DNA of 64,000 bases, from NCBI RefSeq assembly GCF_014284175.1, contig NZ_JACOGA010000004.1:186001-250000 (forward strand). The letters run 5' to 3'. The DNA is from Affinundibacterium flavidum. GTDB taxonomy: Bacteria; Pseudomonadota; Gammaproteobacteria; Burkholderiales; Burkholderiaceae_D. Shown one piece after another: positions 46,840-56,169 of this stretch (position 1 is its first letter; each line of letters opens with the position of its first letter). A program made the translations under genes and the position numbers. The notes below the pieces were generated by a model that worked only from the letters and a program-made list of their open reading frames with translations, searched no databases and was not told where the DNA came from.

Positions 46840-47538
46840 TTACAGCACAGTCACTTCAAAATATTTTGCAAACTGACGCCGTCCTTTTGATGTCAATTGC
46901 AAAGCCCGACTATCCAAGTCCATTTCCACCCAGGCATGCTGTACAAAATGTGTGAGTAAAGCAGCACCAACTGCACCGCCTATATGCGGACGGCGCTCGC
47001 TCCAATCTAAACAGGCACAGGCAAAACGTCGCCGCCCTTTTCTTAGTGCTTCGACCTTGATACCCATCGCAACAAACAATTGTTCACCGTCCGCACTCAG
47101 TTCATAAGCAGTCGTATCTTGTTGCGCTAGCAGATAGGATTTGTGCAATAGGTAATCGTGTATCGCCACTGCATATTCACCCGCCATATGATCGTAGCAA
47201 GTGCGCGCCTGACGCAAACGCTCAGGTGTCGATGGTGAAAATTTAGGTGCGACTTTTCCTGCAATCGCCATCAAGGATTCCAAAGCAGCTGCGACTTGTG
47301 CGCCCGCCAATTGATAGTAGCGATGCTTGCCTTGGGCCAGCACTTGCACCAGACTTTGATCGCGCAATTTACTCAAATGCACGCTCGCAGTCGACGGGCT
47401 AACCTCCGCCAACATCGCGAGTTCAGTACTGGTACGCGCACGACCATCCATCAAGGCACACAACATCGTCGCGCGTGTAGGCTCAGCAATCGCGGCTGCG
47501 ATTTTGGCTAATTGAATATTGATATCATCTGCAGACAT
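46840..47538 (-). CDS. ArsR-family transcriptional regulator
   Basis: 232 residues. Residues about 8-90 form the ArsR winged helix: IAEPTRATMLCALMDGR, then the recognition region LAEVSPSTASVHLSKLRD, and the wing LAQGKHRYYQLA. Metal-binding ELCVCDL-type motif is absent, so a metal effector is unlikely. The C-terminal 130 residues are longer than in small ArsR proteins, rich in Arg (EALRKGRRRFACACLDWSERRPH) and unassigned. It is divergent from the P450 gene across 74 bp and probably regulates it. Confidence 0.85.
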   Translation of the reverse strand: MSADDINIQLAKIAAAIAEPTRATMLCALMDGRARTSTELAMLAEVSPSTASVHLSKLRDQSLVQVLAQGKHRYYQLAGAQVAAALESLMAIAGKVAPKFSPSTPERLRQARTCYDHMAGEYAVAIHDYLLHKSYLLAQQDTTAYELSADGEQLFVAMGIKVEALRKGRRRFACACLDWSERRPHIGGAVGAALLTHFVQHAWVEMDLDSRALQLTSKGRRQFAKYFEVTVL

Positions 47539-47612
47539 AGTTTGATGGTAAGCGAATTAACGAGGGCAAACAAGACTTATACTGATCTCTTACTTCATTC
47601 AAAACAGACACT

Positions 47613-48839
47613 ATGTCATCTATTCCTGTTTTAACATTGCCTTCACATCCAGATCCTTATCCGGCGTATCAATGGCATGTATCCCAAGACAAAATACGTT
47701 TTGACGAAGACGCACAGTGCTGGATCGTTGCGCAATTCAATGTCGTACAAGAAGTCTTAGCGTCATCACAATTTGTCGTACGTCCACTCACTGCACAAGT
47801 ACCACCGCATATCGCTGGCAGCAGTGCTGGCGAATTGTTTTCATTGCTGATACGTATGAATGAAGGCGAGCAACATCGTCTGGGAAAACAGGTTCTACAA
47901 ACTAGCCTGAATCAACTCGACCTGCGTCAACTCGACCTGCTTCTACTCGACTCGAAAATCGCCGAAGTAATAGAAGATTTATCAGGCCGTTACGATGTTA
48001 ACAAAGCTGATGAACTGAATGCCTGGATAAGGCGTCTCGCCGTTTCCGTCATCGCCAAGCTTTACGGTTTTTCAAATTCTGAACTCGACAAAATCTGTCT
48101 CTGGATCGATGAATTCGTGCAATGCTTTTCACCTATCAGTACGCCAACTCAATTAGGCGCAGCCAGTAAGTCAGCCGTTTCCTTGATGGCGGCATTTCAA
48201 AACCTGCTTTCTAACGCGGACAGCGATCCCGATAGTTTTCTTTATCAACTACAAGCAGAGGCAAAAGTAATCGGCTGGGATTCCAGCTCAGCCCTATGCG
48301 CCAATTTAATCGGCCTGCTCACACAAAGTTATGAAGCCAGCGCTGGCCTAATCGGCAATACACTGATCGCTTTACATCATGATCCTGTGCTCTATACCGA
48401 AGTGAAACAGGAGCCGACGAAACTGCCGCAGCTAATAAGCGAAGTCGCACGTCTGGATTCGCCAGTACAAAACACGCGGCGCTTTGTGAAAAATGAGTTG
48501 GACATGCATGGCGTTGCTCTACGGACGGGGGATTGTATTTTACTGTTATTGGCCGCAGCGAATCGCGATCCGGCAGCAAATTATGCGCCAGACGAATTGC
48601 TCATCAATCGACGTGACAGGCGCATGATAAGCTTTAGTCATGGTCGACATACTTGCCCTGGACAGGGTCTGGCCGTTCGCATTGCCAGCGCAGGCTTACA
48701 TCATATTCTAAAATCTTTAGCGCCTAGCTCAAACCATCAAGCTGATGTTTTTCCTTTCGCGCATTTATACTGGACGTATAGACCTTCGGCCAATGGACGC
48801 TTGCCAGTTTTTTATACCCACGAAAAGGACATGTCATGA
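47613..48839 (+). CDS. Cytochrome P450
   Basis: 408 residues, soluble bacterial class. The haem-binding loop is SFSHGRHTCPGQGLA (Cys ligand present) and the ExxR motif is EVARLDSPVQNTRR. In the I-helix, where AGxE/DT is usual, the sequence is QSYEASAG: the acid is kept but the conserved Thr is replaced by Ala, followed by Ser. This may alter proton delivery or point to an unusual catalytic mode. No ferredoxin or reductase gene is adjacent. The stop overlaps the next gene by 4 bp (ATGA). Substrate unknown. Confidence 0.92.
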   Translation: MSSIPVLTLPSHPDPYPAYQWHVSQDKIRFDEDAQCWIVAQFNVVQEVLASSQFVVRPLTAQVPPHIAGSSAGELFSLLIRMNEGEQHRLGKQVLQTSLNQLDLRQLDLLLLDSKIAEVIEDLSGRYDVNKADELNAWIRRLAVSVIAKLYGFSNSELDKICLWIDEFVQCFSPISTPTQLGAASKSAVSLMAAFQNLLSNADSDPDSFLYQLQAEAKVIGWDSSSALCANLIGLLTQSYEASAGLIGNTLIALHHDPVLYTEVKQEPTKLPQLISEVARLDSPVQNTRRFVKNELDMHGVALRTGDCILLLLAAANRDPAANYAPDELLINRRDRRMISFSHGRHTCPGQGLAVRIASAGLHHILKSLAPSSNHQADVFPFAHLYWTYRPSANGRLPVFYTHEKDMS

Positions 48840-49180
48840 TCGCCGTAATTTTTGAAGTACAACCACACGCTGCGCATCAGCAAACTTATCTGGATATTGC
48901 CACGGAATTAAAGACGCAATTGAACGAAATGGATGGCTTCATTTCTATCGAAAGATTTCAAAGCCTAAGTGATCCCAGCAAACTCTTGTCACTTTCGTTC
49001 TGGCGCGATGAAGCAGCCATAGCACAATGGCGCAACACCGAGGAACATCGCGCAGCGCAGAGTCAGGGGCGTCAAACAATTTTCAGTAATTACCGGATTC
49101 GCATTGCTGCGGTCGTGCGAGATTATGGTTTACGTGAGCGACAAGAAGCGCCGCTGGATAGTCAACAACGTCATGGCTAA
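48836..49180 (+). CDS. Antibiotic biosynthesis monooxygenase (ABM) domain protein
   Basis: 114 residues with a ferredoxin-like dimeric alpha/beta barrel of the ABM type: IAVIFEVQPHAAHQQTYLDIA, then MDGFISIERFQSLSDPSKLLSLSFWRDEAAIAQWR and the helix EEHRAAQSQGR. ABM-fold proteins include quinone-forming and haem-degrading monooxygenases as well as proteins without known activity. The start overlaps the P450 stop, so the two are translationally coupled and probably act in the same oxidative conversion. The C-terminal 20 residues are polar and variable. Confidence 0.88.
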   Translation: MIAVIFEVQPHAAHQQTYLDIATELKTQLNEMDGFISIERFQSLSDPSKLLSLSFWRDEAAIAQWRNTEEHRAAQSQGRQTIFSNYRIRIAAVVRDYGLRERQEAPLDSQQRHG

Positions 49181-49226
49181 GACGAAGTTCACAATACCAG
49201 GGCGTAACAAAAATGTAGTGGTGAAA

Positions 49227-50639
49227 TTATTTGCCTATGCAAAAACGCGAGAAGATCACGCCTAGCAAATCATCGGAAGTGAATTCTCCGGTGATGCTGT
49301 TTAAGCGATCCTGCGTTAAACGCAATTCTTCCGCAAACAGATCGAGTGACTGATCGTTTTGTGCAGCGTAGGCAGCGGCTTGTTCCAAATGTTCATGCGC
49401 ATGTTTAAGTGCGATCAAATGACGTTCACGCGCCAAATACAAAGACTCGCCAGTTTGCTGCCAACCCGCGATGCGTAACAACTCTTGACGCAAGAGATCC
49501 ATACCCAGATGTTCTTGTGCGGACAAATACACTTGCGTCAAATCACCGACCGTATCAACACTCGCATGGTGTCCTGAGATATCGATCTTAGTCCAGACAC
49601 AAATGACCGGAATTTCGCTCGGGAAGCGTGCCGCGATTTCTTCATCGGCACGGGTAGGGCCACGACTGGCATCCAGCAAATGCAAAATCACATCGGCTTT
49701 TTGCACTTCATTCCAGGTGCGCTCAATACCTATGCGTTCAACCGCATCAATCTTATCGACGACTTCGCCAAACTCAGGTTCATCGTGATCGTGACGGATA
49801 CCGGCGGTATCAATAATATTGAGAGGTATTCCTTCAATATGGATGGTCTCTGTCACCTTGTCACGCGTGGTCCCAGCGATCGGTGTCACGATCGCGATAT
49901 CGTCGCCAGCCAAAGCATTGAGCAAGGAGGACTTACCGACATTCGGCTGGCCTGCCAAGACCACATTCAAACCTTCTCTTAATAAAGCACCTTGCGCGGC
50001 TTGTTCAAAGACGGCGCGCAAGGATTTTTGTATCTCGCTGAGTTGACCACGTGCGTCGGATTTTTCTAAAAAATCGATTTCTTCTTCAGGAAAATCTAAA
50101 GTCGCTTCCACCAGCATACGCAAATGCACAACCTTTTCGACTAGCGCGTGAATCACTTTAGAAAACGCACCTGACATCGATTGCGATGCGGATTTCGCGG
50201 CGGCTTCCGTCGAAGCTTCAATCAAATCCGCAACTGCCTCTGCTTGCGCCAGATCGAGCTTGTCGTTCATGAAGGCGCGTTGCGTAAATTCACCCGGCTC
50301 GGCTAAGCGCAAACCTTGTTCTTTGCCTGCCTCTAAACAACGTGCTAATAGCATTTGCATGACGACAGGGCCACCGTGACCTTGTAGTTCCAACACCTCT
50401 TCACCAGTATAAGAATGCGGTGCTTTAAAAGCGATTGCCAAACCTTGATCAATCACCGTGCCATCGGCTTGTGTAAAGTCGAGATAAGTAGCGTGACGTG
50501 GTTTCAGCACTGTGCTGCCAAACAAGTTTTGTGTGATGGCGCTCAGGTCTTTGCCGGAAATACGCACCACGCCTATGCCGCCGCGACCCGGCGCGGTAGC
50601 AATAGCAACAATGGGGGTGCTGTCGTAAGTATGAGTCAT
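49227..50639 (-). CDS. mnmE: tRNA modification GTPase MnmE
   Basis: 470 residues. The N-terminal folate-binding domain starts [21 protein letters not shown]. The G domain has [25 protein letters not shown] and TKID. The C-terminus is FSRFCIGK, the MnmE-specific C(I/L/V)GK tail. With MnmG it installs the cmnm5U modification at wobble uridines. It is downstream of yidC, separated by a terminator, so it has its own promoter. Confidence 0.97.
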   Translation of the reverse strand: MTHTYDSTPIVAIATAPGRGGIGVVRISGKDLSAITQNLFGSTVLKPRHATYLDFTQADGTVIDQGLAIAFKAPHSYTGEEVLELQGHGGPVVMQMLLARCLEAGKEQGLRLAEPGEFTQRAFMNDKLDLAQAEAVADLIEASTEAAAKSASQSMSGAFSKVIHALVEKVVHLRMLVEATLDFPEEEIDFLEKSDARGQLSEIQKSLRAVFEQAAQGALLREGLNVVLAGQPNVGKSSLLNALAGDDIAIVTPIAGTTRDKVTETIHIEGIPLNIIDTAGIRHDHDEPEFGEVVDKIDAVERIGIERTWNEVQKADVILHLLDASRGPTRADEEIAARFPSEIPVICVWTKIDISGHHASVDTVGDLTQVYLSAQEHLGMDLLRQELLRIAGWQQTGESLYLARERHLIALKHAHEHLEQAAAYAAQNDQSLDLFAEELRLTQDRLNSITGEFTSDDLLGVIFSRFCIGK

Positions 50640-50754
50640 GGGGAAATTCTAACCTTGCTATAGGGAAATCTGTGAAAAATCTGTAGAGTTTGATACTGAC
50701 AGATGTATCGTAAACACGACATGATCTGCAGCAAAAAAGACGCTTGAACAAAAC

Positions 50755-50783
50755 AAAAAAGCCCATGACGTATGGGCTTTTTT
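50755..50783. terminator. Terminator between yidC and mnmE
   Basis: AAAAAAGCCCAT (50755-50766) and ATGGGCTTTTTT (50772-50783) form a 12-bp stem with a GACGT loop and T-runs on both strands. It ends the rpmH-rnpA-yidD-yidC transcript before mnmE. Confidence 0.88.
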
Positions 50784-50804
50784 GTCTTCAAATTACATGA
50801 AATC

Positions 50805-52562
50805 TTATCGGTGCTCAGGCGGGACGATCTTATTATTGATGACCCATTGCTGACCGATTGATAAAACGTTATTCACGACCCAATACAAGACCAAACCGGA
50901 TGGGAAGAATAAGAACATCACCGAGAATAGCAAAGGCATAAACAACATCATCTTCGCCTGCACCGGATCGGCTGGTGCTGGGCTCAATTTAGTCGTCACA
51001 TACATAGAAATAGCGTACAGAATCGGCAAAACCAAATACGGATCAGGCTTAGACAAATCCATAATCCAACCCATCCACGGCGCGCCACGCATTTCAACGG
51101 AAGCCTGCAAAACCCAGTACAGAGACAAGAAAATCGGCATTTGGATCAAGATAGGCAAGCAACCACCGAGTGGATTGATCTTCTCGGTTTTGTACAGCTC
51201 CATCATCGCCATATTCAATTTTTGCGGCTCGTTTTTGTATTTTTCTTTCAAGGCCGTCATTTTTGGCGTAACGACTTTCATCTTCGCCATACTGCGATAA
51301 CCTGCTGCAGACAATGGGAACAAAGCTAATTTGATCGCAATCGTAAATACGACGATCGTCCAACCCCAGTTGCCCAAAACTTTATGAATCAATTCCATGA
51401 TCCAGAACATAGGTTTGGCGATCATGGCGAAGTACCAATAATCTTTTACTAATTCCATACCGGGTGCGACTTTTTCCAAGATGGCGGATTCTTGTGGACC
51501 AGAATATAAACGTGCATTCGAAGTGATGCTTGCGCCCGGCGCTACACTGCCCAAAGGAATGACAGAGCTAATTGAATAAATATTGTCACGTACACGTTCG
51601 GTACGGATTTCACGTTGCACTTTGTCTTCAGGAATAAAAGCGGACACAAAGAAATGCTGAATCATAGAAACCCAACCGTTATCCGCTTTGATTTCGTGAT
51701 CTGGCTTCGCGTCGGCTTTGCCCTGACGTTTTTCTATGTCTTCAAAACTCAGTTTTTGGAAGTGTTTTGCTTCCGTGTACACCGCTGGCGCATAGAATTC
51801 AGTCTGACCAGAGAACATGCCGCCAGAAGTTGGTTTAGTGCCATCGTGAATCAATTGCAAATACAAAGATGGTGTAATTGCTGCTGCAGAGCTATTCGCG
51901 ACCGTGTGTTTTACATCGATCACATAGCTACCCTTTTTGAAGGTCAAAGTCTTAGTCAACTTTACGCCAGCTTGTTCTGATTCCAACACCAGATTCAATT
52001 CATTCGCGCCATCCAAAGAACGTGGACCTGGCAAAGCGACAAAACCGGATTTGTGATTCGGGTAATTACCACCCAACAAACCAGTCTGTGCAGCATAAGT
52101 ACGGGCTGGTACCGGAACTTCTTTAGTGCCTTTGAATAAACCGAAGAAACCGGTTTCCTCCGTACGAGTCATATCGCCATGACTATCAAATAGCACGACG
52201 TTTTTCTTTGCATCATGACTGTCGGCGTATTTTAACAACTCTAAGCGTTTGATCTCGCCGCCTATCGTGTCGATATCCACTTTCAACAAATCAGTCGTGA
52301 TCGTAATGATTTCACTCTTGATCACTGGCGCAACTGCGGCATCAGCACCTGCAGATGCCACTGAACTTGCCGCATTTGCTGTGGTAGCGGCTGGCAAAGT
52401 TGCTGCAGTTGTAGCCGAAGCACTGGCATTTTTGCTTGCCTGCTGAGCTGTCGTTGATGGGAAAAACATCGATTGTTTTCCGTTATGACGCATCCAGTTA
52501 TCCCACAGGAGTAACAGAGACATCGAGAAAATAACCCAAAGGACGGTGCGCTTTATATCCAT
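50805..52562 (-). CDS. yidC: Membrane protein insertase YidC
   Basis: 585 residues from the ATG at 52562 (MDIKRTVLWVIFSMSLLLL); a GTG three codons earlier is possible but does not match the family start. After the N-terminal membrane anchor and an Ala/Ser/Thr-rich linker (about 35-80), residues about 90-370 form the periplasmic P1 domain, and the last about 200 residues form the five-helix insertase core with NWGWTIVVFTIAIKLALFPL, KMTALKEKYKNEP and GCLPILIQMPIFLSLYWVL. It inserts inner-membrane proteins together with or independent of SecYEG. Confidence 0.96.
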   Translation of the reverse strand: MDIKRTVLWVIFSMSLLLLWDNWMRHNGKQSMFFPSTTAQQASKNASASATTAATLPAATTANAASSVASAGADAAVAPVIKSEIITITTDLLKVDIDTIGGEIKRLELLKYADSHDAKKNVVLFDSHGDMTRTEETGFFGLFKGTKEVPVPARTYAAQTGLLGGNYPNHKSGFVALPGPRSLDGANELNLVLESEQAGVKLTKTLTFKKGSYVIDVKHTVANSSAAAITPSLYLQLIHDGTKPTSGGMFSGQTEFYAPAVYTEAKHFQKLSFEDIEKRQGKADAKPDHEIKADNGWVSMIQHFFVSAFIPEDKVQREIRTERVRDNIYSISSVIPLGSVAPGASITSNARLYSGPQESAILEKVAPGMELVKDYWYFAMIAKPMFWIMELIHKVLGNWGWTIVVFTIAIKLALFPLSAAGYRSMAKMKVVTPKMTALKEKYKNEPQKLNMAMMELYKTEKINPLGGCLPILIQMPIFLSLYWVLQASVEMRGAPWMGWIMDLSKPDPYLVLPILYAISMYVTTKLSPAPADPVQAKMMLFMPLLFSVMFLFFPSGLVLYWVVNNVLSIGQQWVINNKIVPPEHR

Positions 52563-52592
52563 TTTATCCACTTGTGTAGGTGATGATATATG

Positions 52593-52934
52593 TTAAAGAT
52601 CGGAAAAGTTAACTTGTTGGCTGCGAATCTGTGTGCTCAATTGAGCACCTAATTGCGTGCAGTCTGATGTGGGGGCATTAGCTGATTTTTCATCCTCATC
52701 ACTCGCCATTTTTTCGCCAGACTTAGGAGGAACCAAATCGATACCGCCCGGATGCCAGGGATGGCATTTGCAAAGACGCTTGCCAGCCATCAACGAGCCC
52801 TTGGCCGCACCATATTCACGAATTGCTTCCATTGCATACTCTGAGCAGCTGGGATAAAAACGGCAATTTTGTCCTAACATAGGACTAATCGCCAGCTTGT
52901 ATCCACGCAAGATCAGCAGTAGCAAGGGTTTCAT
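52593..52934 (-). CDS. yidD: Membrane protein insertion efficiency factor YidD
   Basis: 113 residues. The conserved core is [34 protein letters not shown] (with the two Cys of FYPSCSEY) and [18 protein letters not shown]. The N-terminal amphipathic helix attaches it to the inner membrane. The last about 40 residues form a polar extension not seen in short YidD proteins. The start overlaps the rnpA stop by 4 bp, and yidC follows. Confidence 0.93.
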   Translation of the reverse strand: MKPLLLLILRGYKLAISPMLGQNCRFYPSCSEYAMEAIREYGAAKGSLMAGKRLCKCHPWHPGGIDLVPPKSGEKMASDEDEKSANAPTSDCTQLGAQLSTQIRSQQVNFSDL

Positions 52935-53386
52935 GAGGAGGACTCTGGAAGAGAAGCAGACTGCGAGGAAATCACGGACTTAGCAGCCCGTTGCGAAACG
53001 AACAGACGTAAGACTTCGTCCCGCAAAGCACGCTTTAATTGCGCGTTAGTGGCAGGACCGGCTTTGCTATTGACTGGCTTAGATAAGCGCACAATGCAAT
53101 CCACCTTCATCAGTTCAGACTGTCGAAAAATCTCGCGTGTAACACGCTTAATCATATTGCGCGTAGCAGCGCGCGGTGCAAAACGTTTTGCAGCGACCAC
53201 GCCAAGACGGGCATGCGGCAATTCATTCGAGCGCGCATATAATACAAAATGCGCCGTTCTTTGCACAGGACGCAAACGAAAAACGGATGAAAACTCATCC
53301 GTTTTAAGTATTCGTCGCTCCCGCGCAAAATCGCCGCCGGACAACTGGTTTTGAGCTAGGTCAGGAGTTGTAGTCAAATTAGTCAC
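52931..53386 (-). CDS. rnpA: Ribonuclease P protein component
   Basis: 151 residues from a GTG at 53386. The core begins [18 protein letters not shown] and has the RNA-binding RNR-like helix [20 protein letters not shown]. It assists the RNase P RNA in tRNA 5' processing. N- and C-terminal extensions of about 20 residues each are polar. It lies after rpmH, with a 179-bp gap that holds a hairpin repeat, and overlaps yidD. Confidence 0.93.
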   Translation of the reverse strand: MTNLTTTPDLAQNQLSGGDFARERRILKTDEFSSVFRLRPVQRTAHFVLYARSNELPHARLGVVAAKRFAPRAATRNMIKRVTREIFRQSELMKVDCIVRLSKPVNSKAGPATNAQLKRALRDEVLRLFVSQRAAKSVISSQSASLPESSS

Positions 53387-53460
53387 AATAAAAATTTCAG
53401 CCTATTGAACAAACTAAAATGACGATGTACCAGACCAAGGCGCTCGGTATTCAAGAAATT

Positions 53461-53549
53461 CAATTATAGGGATGCAGCGAGAGGCGCTTCCCACAGCAAT
53501 ACTAAAGTATTGCGAGGACAAGCAACGAAGCGATGCGCCCTAGAATTGG
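53461..53549. repeat. REP-like palindromic element between rpmH and rnpA
   Basis: An 89-bp imperfect inverted repeat with ends CAATTATAGGG and CCCTAGAATTG and a perfect central hairpin GCAATAC-TAAA-GTATTGC (53496-53513). Additional pairing of GCGAGAGGCGCTTC-like and GAAGCGATGCGCC-like parts closes it. It lies in the gap between rpmH and rnpA and may act as an mRNA processing or attenuation structure, or be a dispersed repeat. Confidence 0.65.
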
Positions 53550-53565
53550 ATTTATTGGATGCCGA

Positions 53566-53700
53566 TTAAGCTGCTAGGCGCTTACGGCCTTTAGCACGAC
53601 GTGCATTCAAAACTGCGCGGCCACCACGTGTTGCCATACGAGCGCGGAAACCGTGAGTGCGCTTACGACGAACTACGGAAGGTTGATAAGTACGTTTCAT
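53566..53700 (-). CDS. rpmH: 50S ribosomal protein L34
   Basis: 44 residues, [18 protein letters not shown] at the start and [11 protein letters not shown] at the end, the complete and very basic L34. It is too short for usual open-frame listings but is certain from its sequence and its place between dnaA and rnpA. It is the first gene of the rpmH-rnpA-yidD-yidC series, transcribed away from dnaA. Confidence 0.97.
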   Translation of the reverse strand: MKRTYQPSVVRRKRTHGFRARMATRGGRAVLNARRAKGRKRLAA

Positions 53701-54056
53701 GTTGATCTCACTATTTGAGCAAAAAATAAATCGGAATTACGGGTAATAGTGCATTGCGCCGTTGCTTTGATGATGCCCTGTTATGGAAGAGCACAATATA
53801 AACAATAGCAACACGCTATTCACACCATTACTGCCCCAAAACCGCTGCTCATGCTTAGTTTCATCATGTGACTTCACTCTAGCAATTAACAAACTATCAA
53901 AAATTTCCAGATAGCGTCAGTGCAATAAAAGCGCACATCTAACAAAACAGGGTAGGGAACCCGTAATTAGACACCATTTTGGAAGCCGCTGTCAATCCAT
54001 TTGACCGGTTTTCTTCGATTTTCAGAACTGTTAATGAAAAGAAATTTCACCGTGCC

Positions 54057-54065
54057 TGTGGATAA
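54057..54065 (-). promoter_or_regulatory. DnaA box
   Basis: TGTGGATAA on the plus strand, i.e. TTATCCACA on the minus strand, a perfect consensus DnaA-binding site. It lies 322 bp before dnaA. Confidence 0.75.
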
Positions 54066-54218
54066 CTCTGGCTGCGGAGGGTAGAATAGCAGGGTCTGAA
54101 GTATTGCCTCACGTAATCAAAAATACACTATTTATTTCCTACGCAAGCATCATGGGATATCCTTGGATATCTGCTAAATGAATGCACAGTTTGCATTTAG
54201 TGATTCAATTTGCTCCGT

Positions 54219-54224
54219 TATAAT
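54219..54224 (+). promoter_or_regulatory. Probable -10 element of a dnaA promoter
   Basis: A perfect TATAAT, 163 bp before the dnaA start, with a poor -35 match (TTTAGT at 17-bp spacing). A TTGCAT lies a little further upstream. A long leader would result. Confidence 0.45.
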
Positions 54225-54386
54225 TAGCTGAGAATTAGTCAGCTTCGGCTGATGCAGAAGAAATAAGTAGCGGTCACTGAGGTAGCTTTAAATTAAAAGT
54301 AGAATCGATAACTGAATCAAAAATCTCAAGTATCGATTTTGACAAGAACAAAAACTTAAGCATTAAGTAAAACAGTAAAGCGATTC

Positions 54387-55796
54387 ATGGAAAATTTCTG
54401 GCAAGCCTGCTCTTCACAACTCGAACAGGAACTCACGCCTCAGCAATTTAGTGCTTGGATTAAGCCTTTAACGATGGTGGACTTCGAAGAAGGTCTGCTA
54501 CGTATAGGCGCGCCTAATCGCTTTAAATTGGATTGGGTCAAAGCCCAATTCGCCAGCCGCATCGCCGAATTTGCTGCGCAATTTTGGGATGACACGGTGC
54601 ATGTAGAATTCATCATCGACCCGCGCGCAGGCAAAAAACCTATTTCCACTACGACTGCACCTACGAATGCAGGTCAGGGTAATGGTGCCGATCACAGCCA
54701 ACGTACTTCACAGATCGGCCAAGCGAATGGCATTCCCAACGAAGCGCCGCCAGCAGAATCCGCACCACGTCGTGACAATGCGCGGATCAACTTCGATCTG
54801 ACCTTTGATAGTTTCGTTACTGGTAAAGCCAATCAATTGGCACGCGCGGCAGCGATTCAGGTCGCGAATAATCCCGGGGTTTCATACAACCCGCTGTTTT
54901 TATATGGTGGCGTTGGTCTCGGCAAAACGCATTTGATCCACGCGATTGGCAATCAGATTTTGCACGACAAACCGAATGCAAAAATCCGCTACATCCACGC
55001 CGAGCAATACGTGCGCGACGTGGTTACAGCGTATCAACGCAAAGGTTTTGACGAGTTTAAACGTTACTACCATTCGCTCGATTTATTGCTAATCGATGAT
55101 ATTCAATTCTTCGGCGGCAAAAGTCGTACGCAAGAAGAATTCTTCTATGCGTTTGAAGCTTTGATCGCCGCGAAAAAGCAAATCATTATCACCAGCGATA
55201 CCTACCCGAAAGAAATTACGGGCATGGATGATAGATTGATCTCGCGCTTTGATTCGGGTTTAACGGTGGCGATTGAGCCGCCTGAACTCGAAATGCGCGT
55301 CGCGATTTTATTGAAAAAAGCCTATACCGAGGGTGTGAGTTTTTCGGACGATGTGGCCTTTTTCGTTGCCAAGCATTTGCGCTCCAATGTGCGTGAACTC
55401 GAAGGTGCTTTGCGCAAGATCTTGGCGTACTCACGCTTCCACGGCAAAGACATCACGATTGATGTGGTGAAGGAAGCATTGAAAGATTTGCTGTCGGTAC
55501 AGAATCGTCAGATCTCGGTAGAAAATATTCAGAAGACCGTCGCTGACTTTTTCAATATCAAAGTCGCCGACATGTATTCCAAACGTCGCCCGGCAAACAT
55601 CGCCAGACCACGTCAGATTGCGATGTATTTGGCGAAAGAATTGACGCAAAAAAGTTTGCCGGAAATTGGCGAGTTATTTGGTGGCCGTGACCACACAACA
55701 GTATTGCATGCGGTACGCAAGATCGCAGCGGATCGCGCCAAGAGCCCGGAATGTAATCATGAGATTCACGTTTTGGAGCAGACGCTGAAGGGGTAG
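54387..55796 (+). CDS. dnaA: Chromosomal replication initiator DnaA
   Basis: 469 residues. Domain I (1-80) starts [19 protein letters not shown]; domain II (about 85-135) is a polar linker. The AAA+ domain III has Walker [11 protein letters not shown], Walker [12 protein letters not shown] and the sensor region [12 protein letters not shown]. Domain IV has the DnaA-box-binding signature [15 protein letters not shown]. It opens the origin and also regulates its own gene in many bacteria. dnaN follows after a 373-bp gap. Confidence 0.98.
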   Translation: MENFWQACSSQLEQELTPQQFSAWIKPLTMVDFEEGLLRIGAPNRFKLDWVKAQFASRIAEFAAQFWDDTVHVEFIIDPRAGKKPISTTTAPTNAGQGNGADHSQRTSQIGQANGIPNEAPPAESAPRRDNARINFDLTFDSFVTGKANQLARAAAIQVANNPGVSYNPLFLYGGVGLGKTHLIHAIGNQILHDKPNAKIRYIHAEQYVRDVVTAYQRKGFDEFKRYYHSLDLLLIDDIQFFGGKSRTQEEFFYAFEALIAAKKQIIITSDTYPKEITGMDDRLISRFDSGLTVAIEPPELEMRVAILLKKAYTEGVSFSDDVAFFVAKHLRSNVRELEGALRKILAYSRFHGKDITIDVVKEALKDLLSVQNRQISVENIQKTVADFFNIKVADMYSKRRPANIARPRQIAMYLAKELTQKSLPEIGELFGGRDHTTVLHAVRKIAADRAKSPECNHEIHVLEQTLKG

Positions 55797-56169
55797 TTTG
55801 AAGAACATTTGCCGCAGAGTACGTAGAGAAATATTTTTGTGTCATTCCCGCGAAGGCGGGAATCCAGTGACGTTAAACGACTGAGATGCGGCTAATGAAC
55901 GAAAGACACTGGATCCCTGCCTTCGCAGGAATGACAGTAAAAAGGATACGGAAATTTTTGCGTAGCCTGCAGTAAAAGAATTTGAATGTAGTAGATAGCA
56001 ATCAGCAGTAAAGACCGGCGTAGGATTTACGTAAAATTGGCCACGAAAGATTGGGCAGTTTTTCGCAAGTCCTCCCACAATGTAAGCGTAGTAATTAGTT
56101 GCGAACATGCGATACGAATTATTCGTATCGATGATGCATCCTTTAACATTGAATAAGTGAGGATATAAA
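55797..56169. other. dnaA-dnaN intergenic region
   Basis: 373 bp. It contains the inverted pair of dRS3-like repeats (55840-55936). The part before dnaN has a GAGGA Shine-Dalgarno and no second DnaA box. The gap is long for two genes that are usually cotranscribed, so dnaN may have its own promoter here. Confidence 0.5.
55840..55936. repeat. Inverted pair of dRS3-like repeats
   Basis: The ends TGTCATTCCCGCGAAGGCGG (from 55840) and, inverted, GCCTTCGCAGGAATGACA (to 55936) are part of nearly perfect 30-bp inverted repeats. The left copy contains ATTCCC-N8-GGGAAT (55844-55863), the exact pattern of the dRS3 repeats of Neisseria. Between them are 37 bp of unrelated sequence. Each arm is also a small hairpin. 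Confidence 0.8.

Larger units (their letters stand above)
53701..54386. other. Putative chromosomal origin region (rpmH-dnaA gap)
   Basis: 686 bp, AT-rich, between the divergent rpmH and dnaA genes, the usual site of oriC in many bacteria. It has one perfect DnaA box (TGTGGATAA, 54057-54065) and a weaker 7-of-9 match (53816-53824). Direct repeats GGATATC occur near 54152-54171, and an imperfect palindrome with CTAAATG/GCATTTAG lies around 54175-54200. The number of boxes is low for an origin, so the assignment is based mainly on gene order. Confidence 0.5.
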
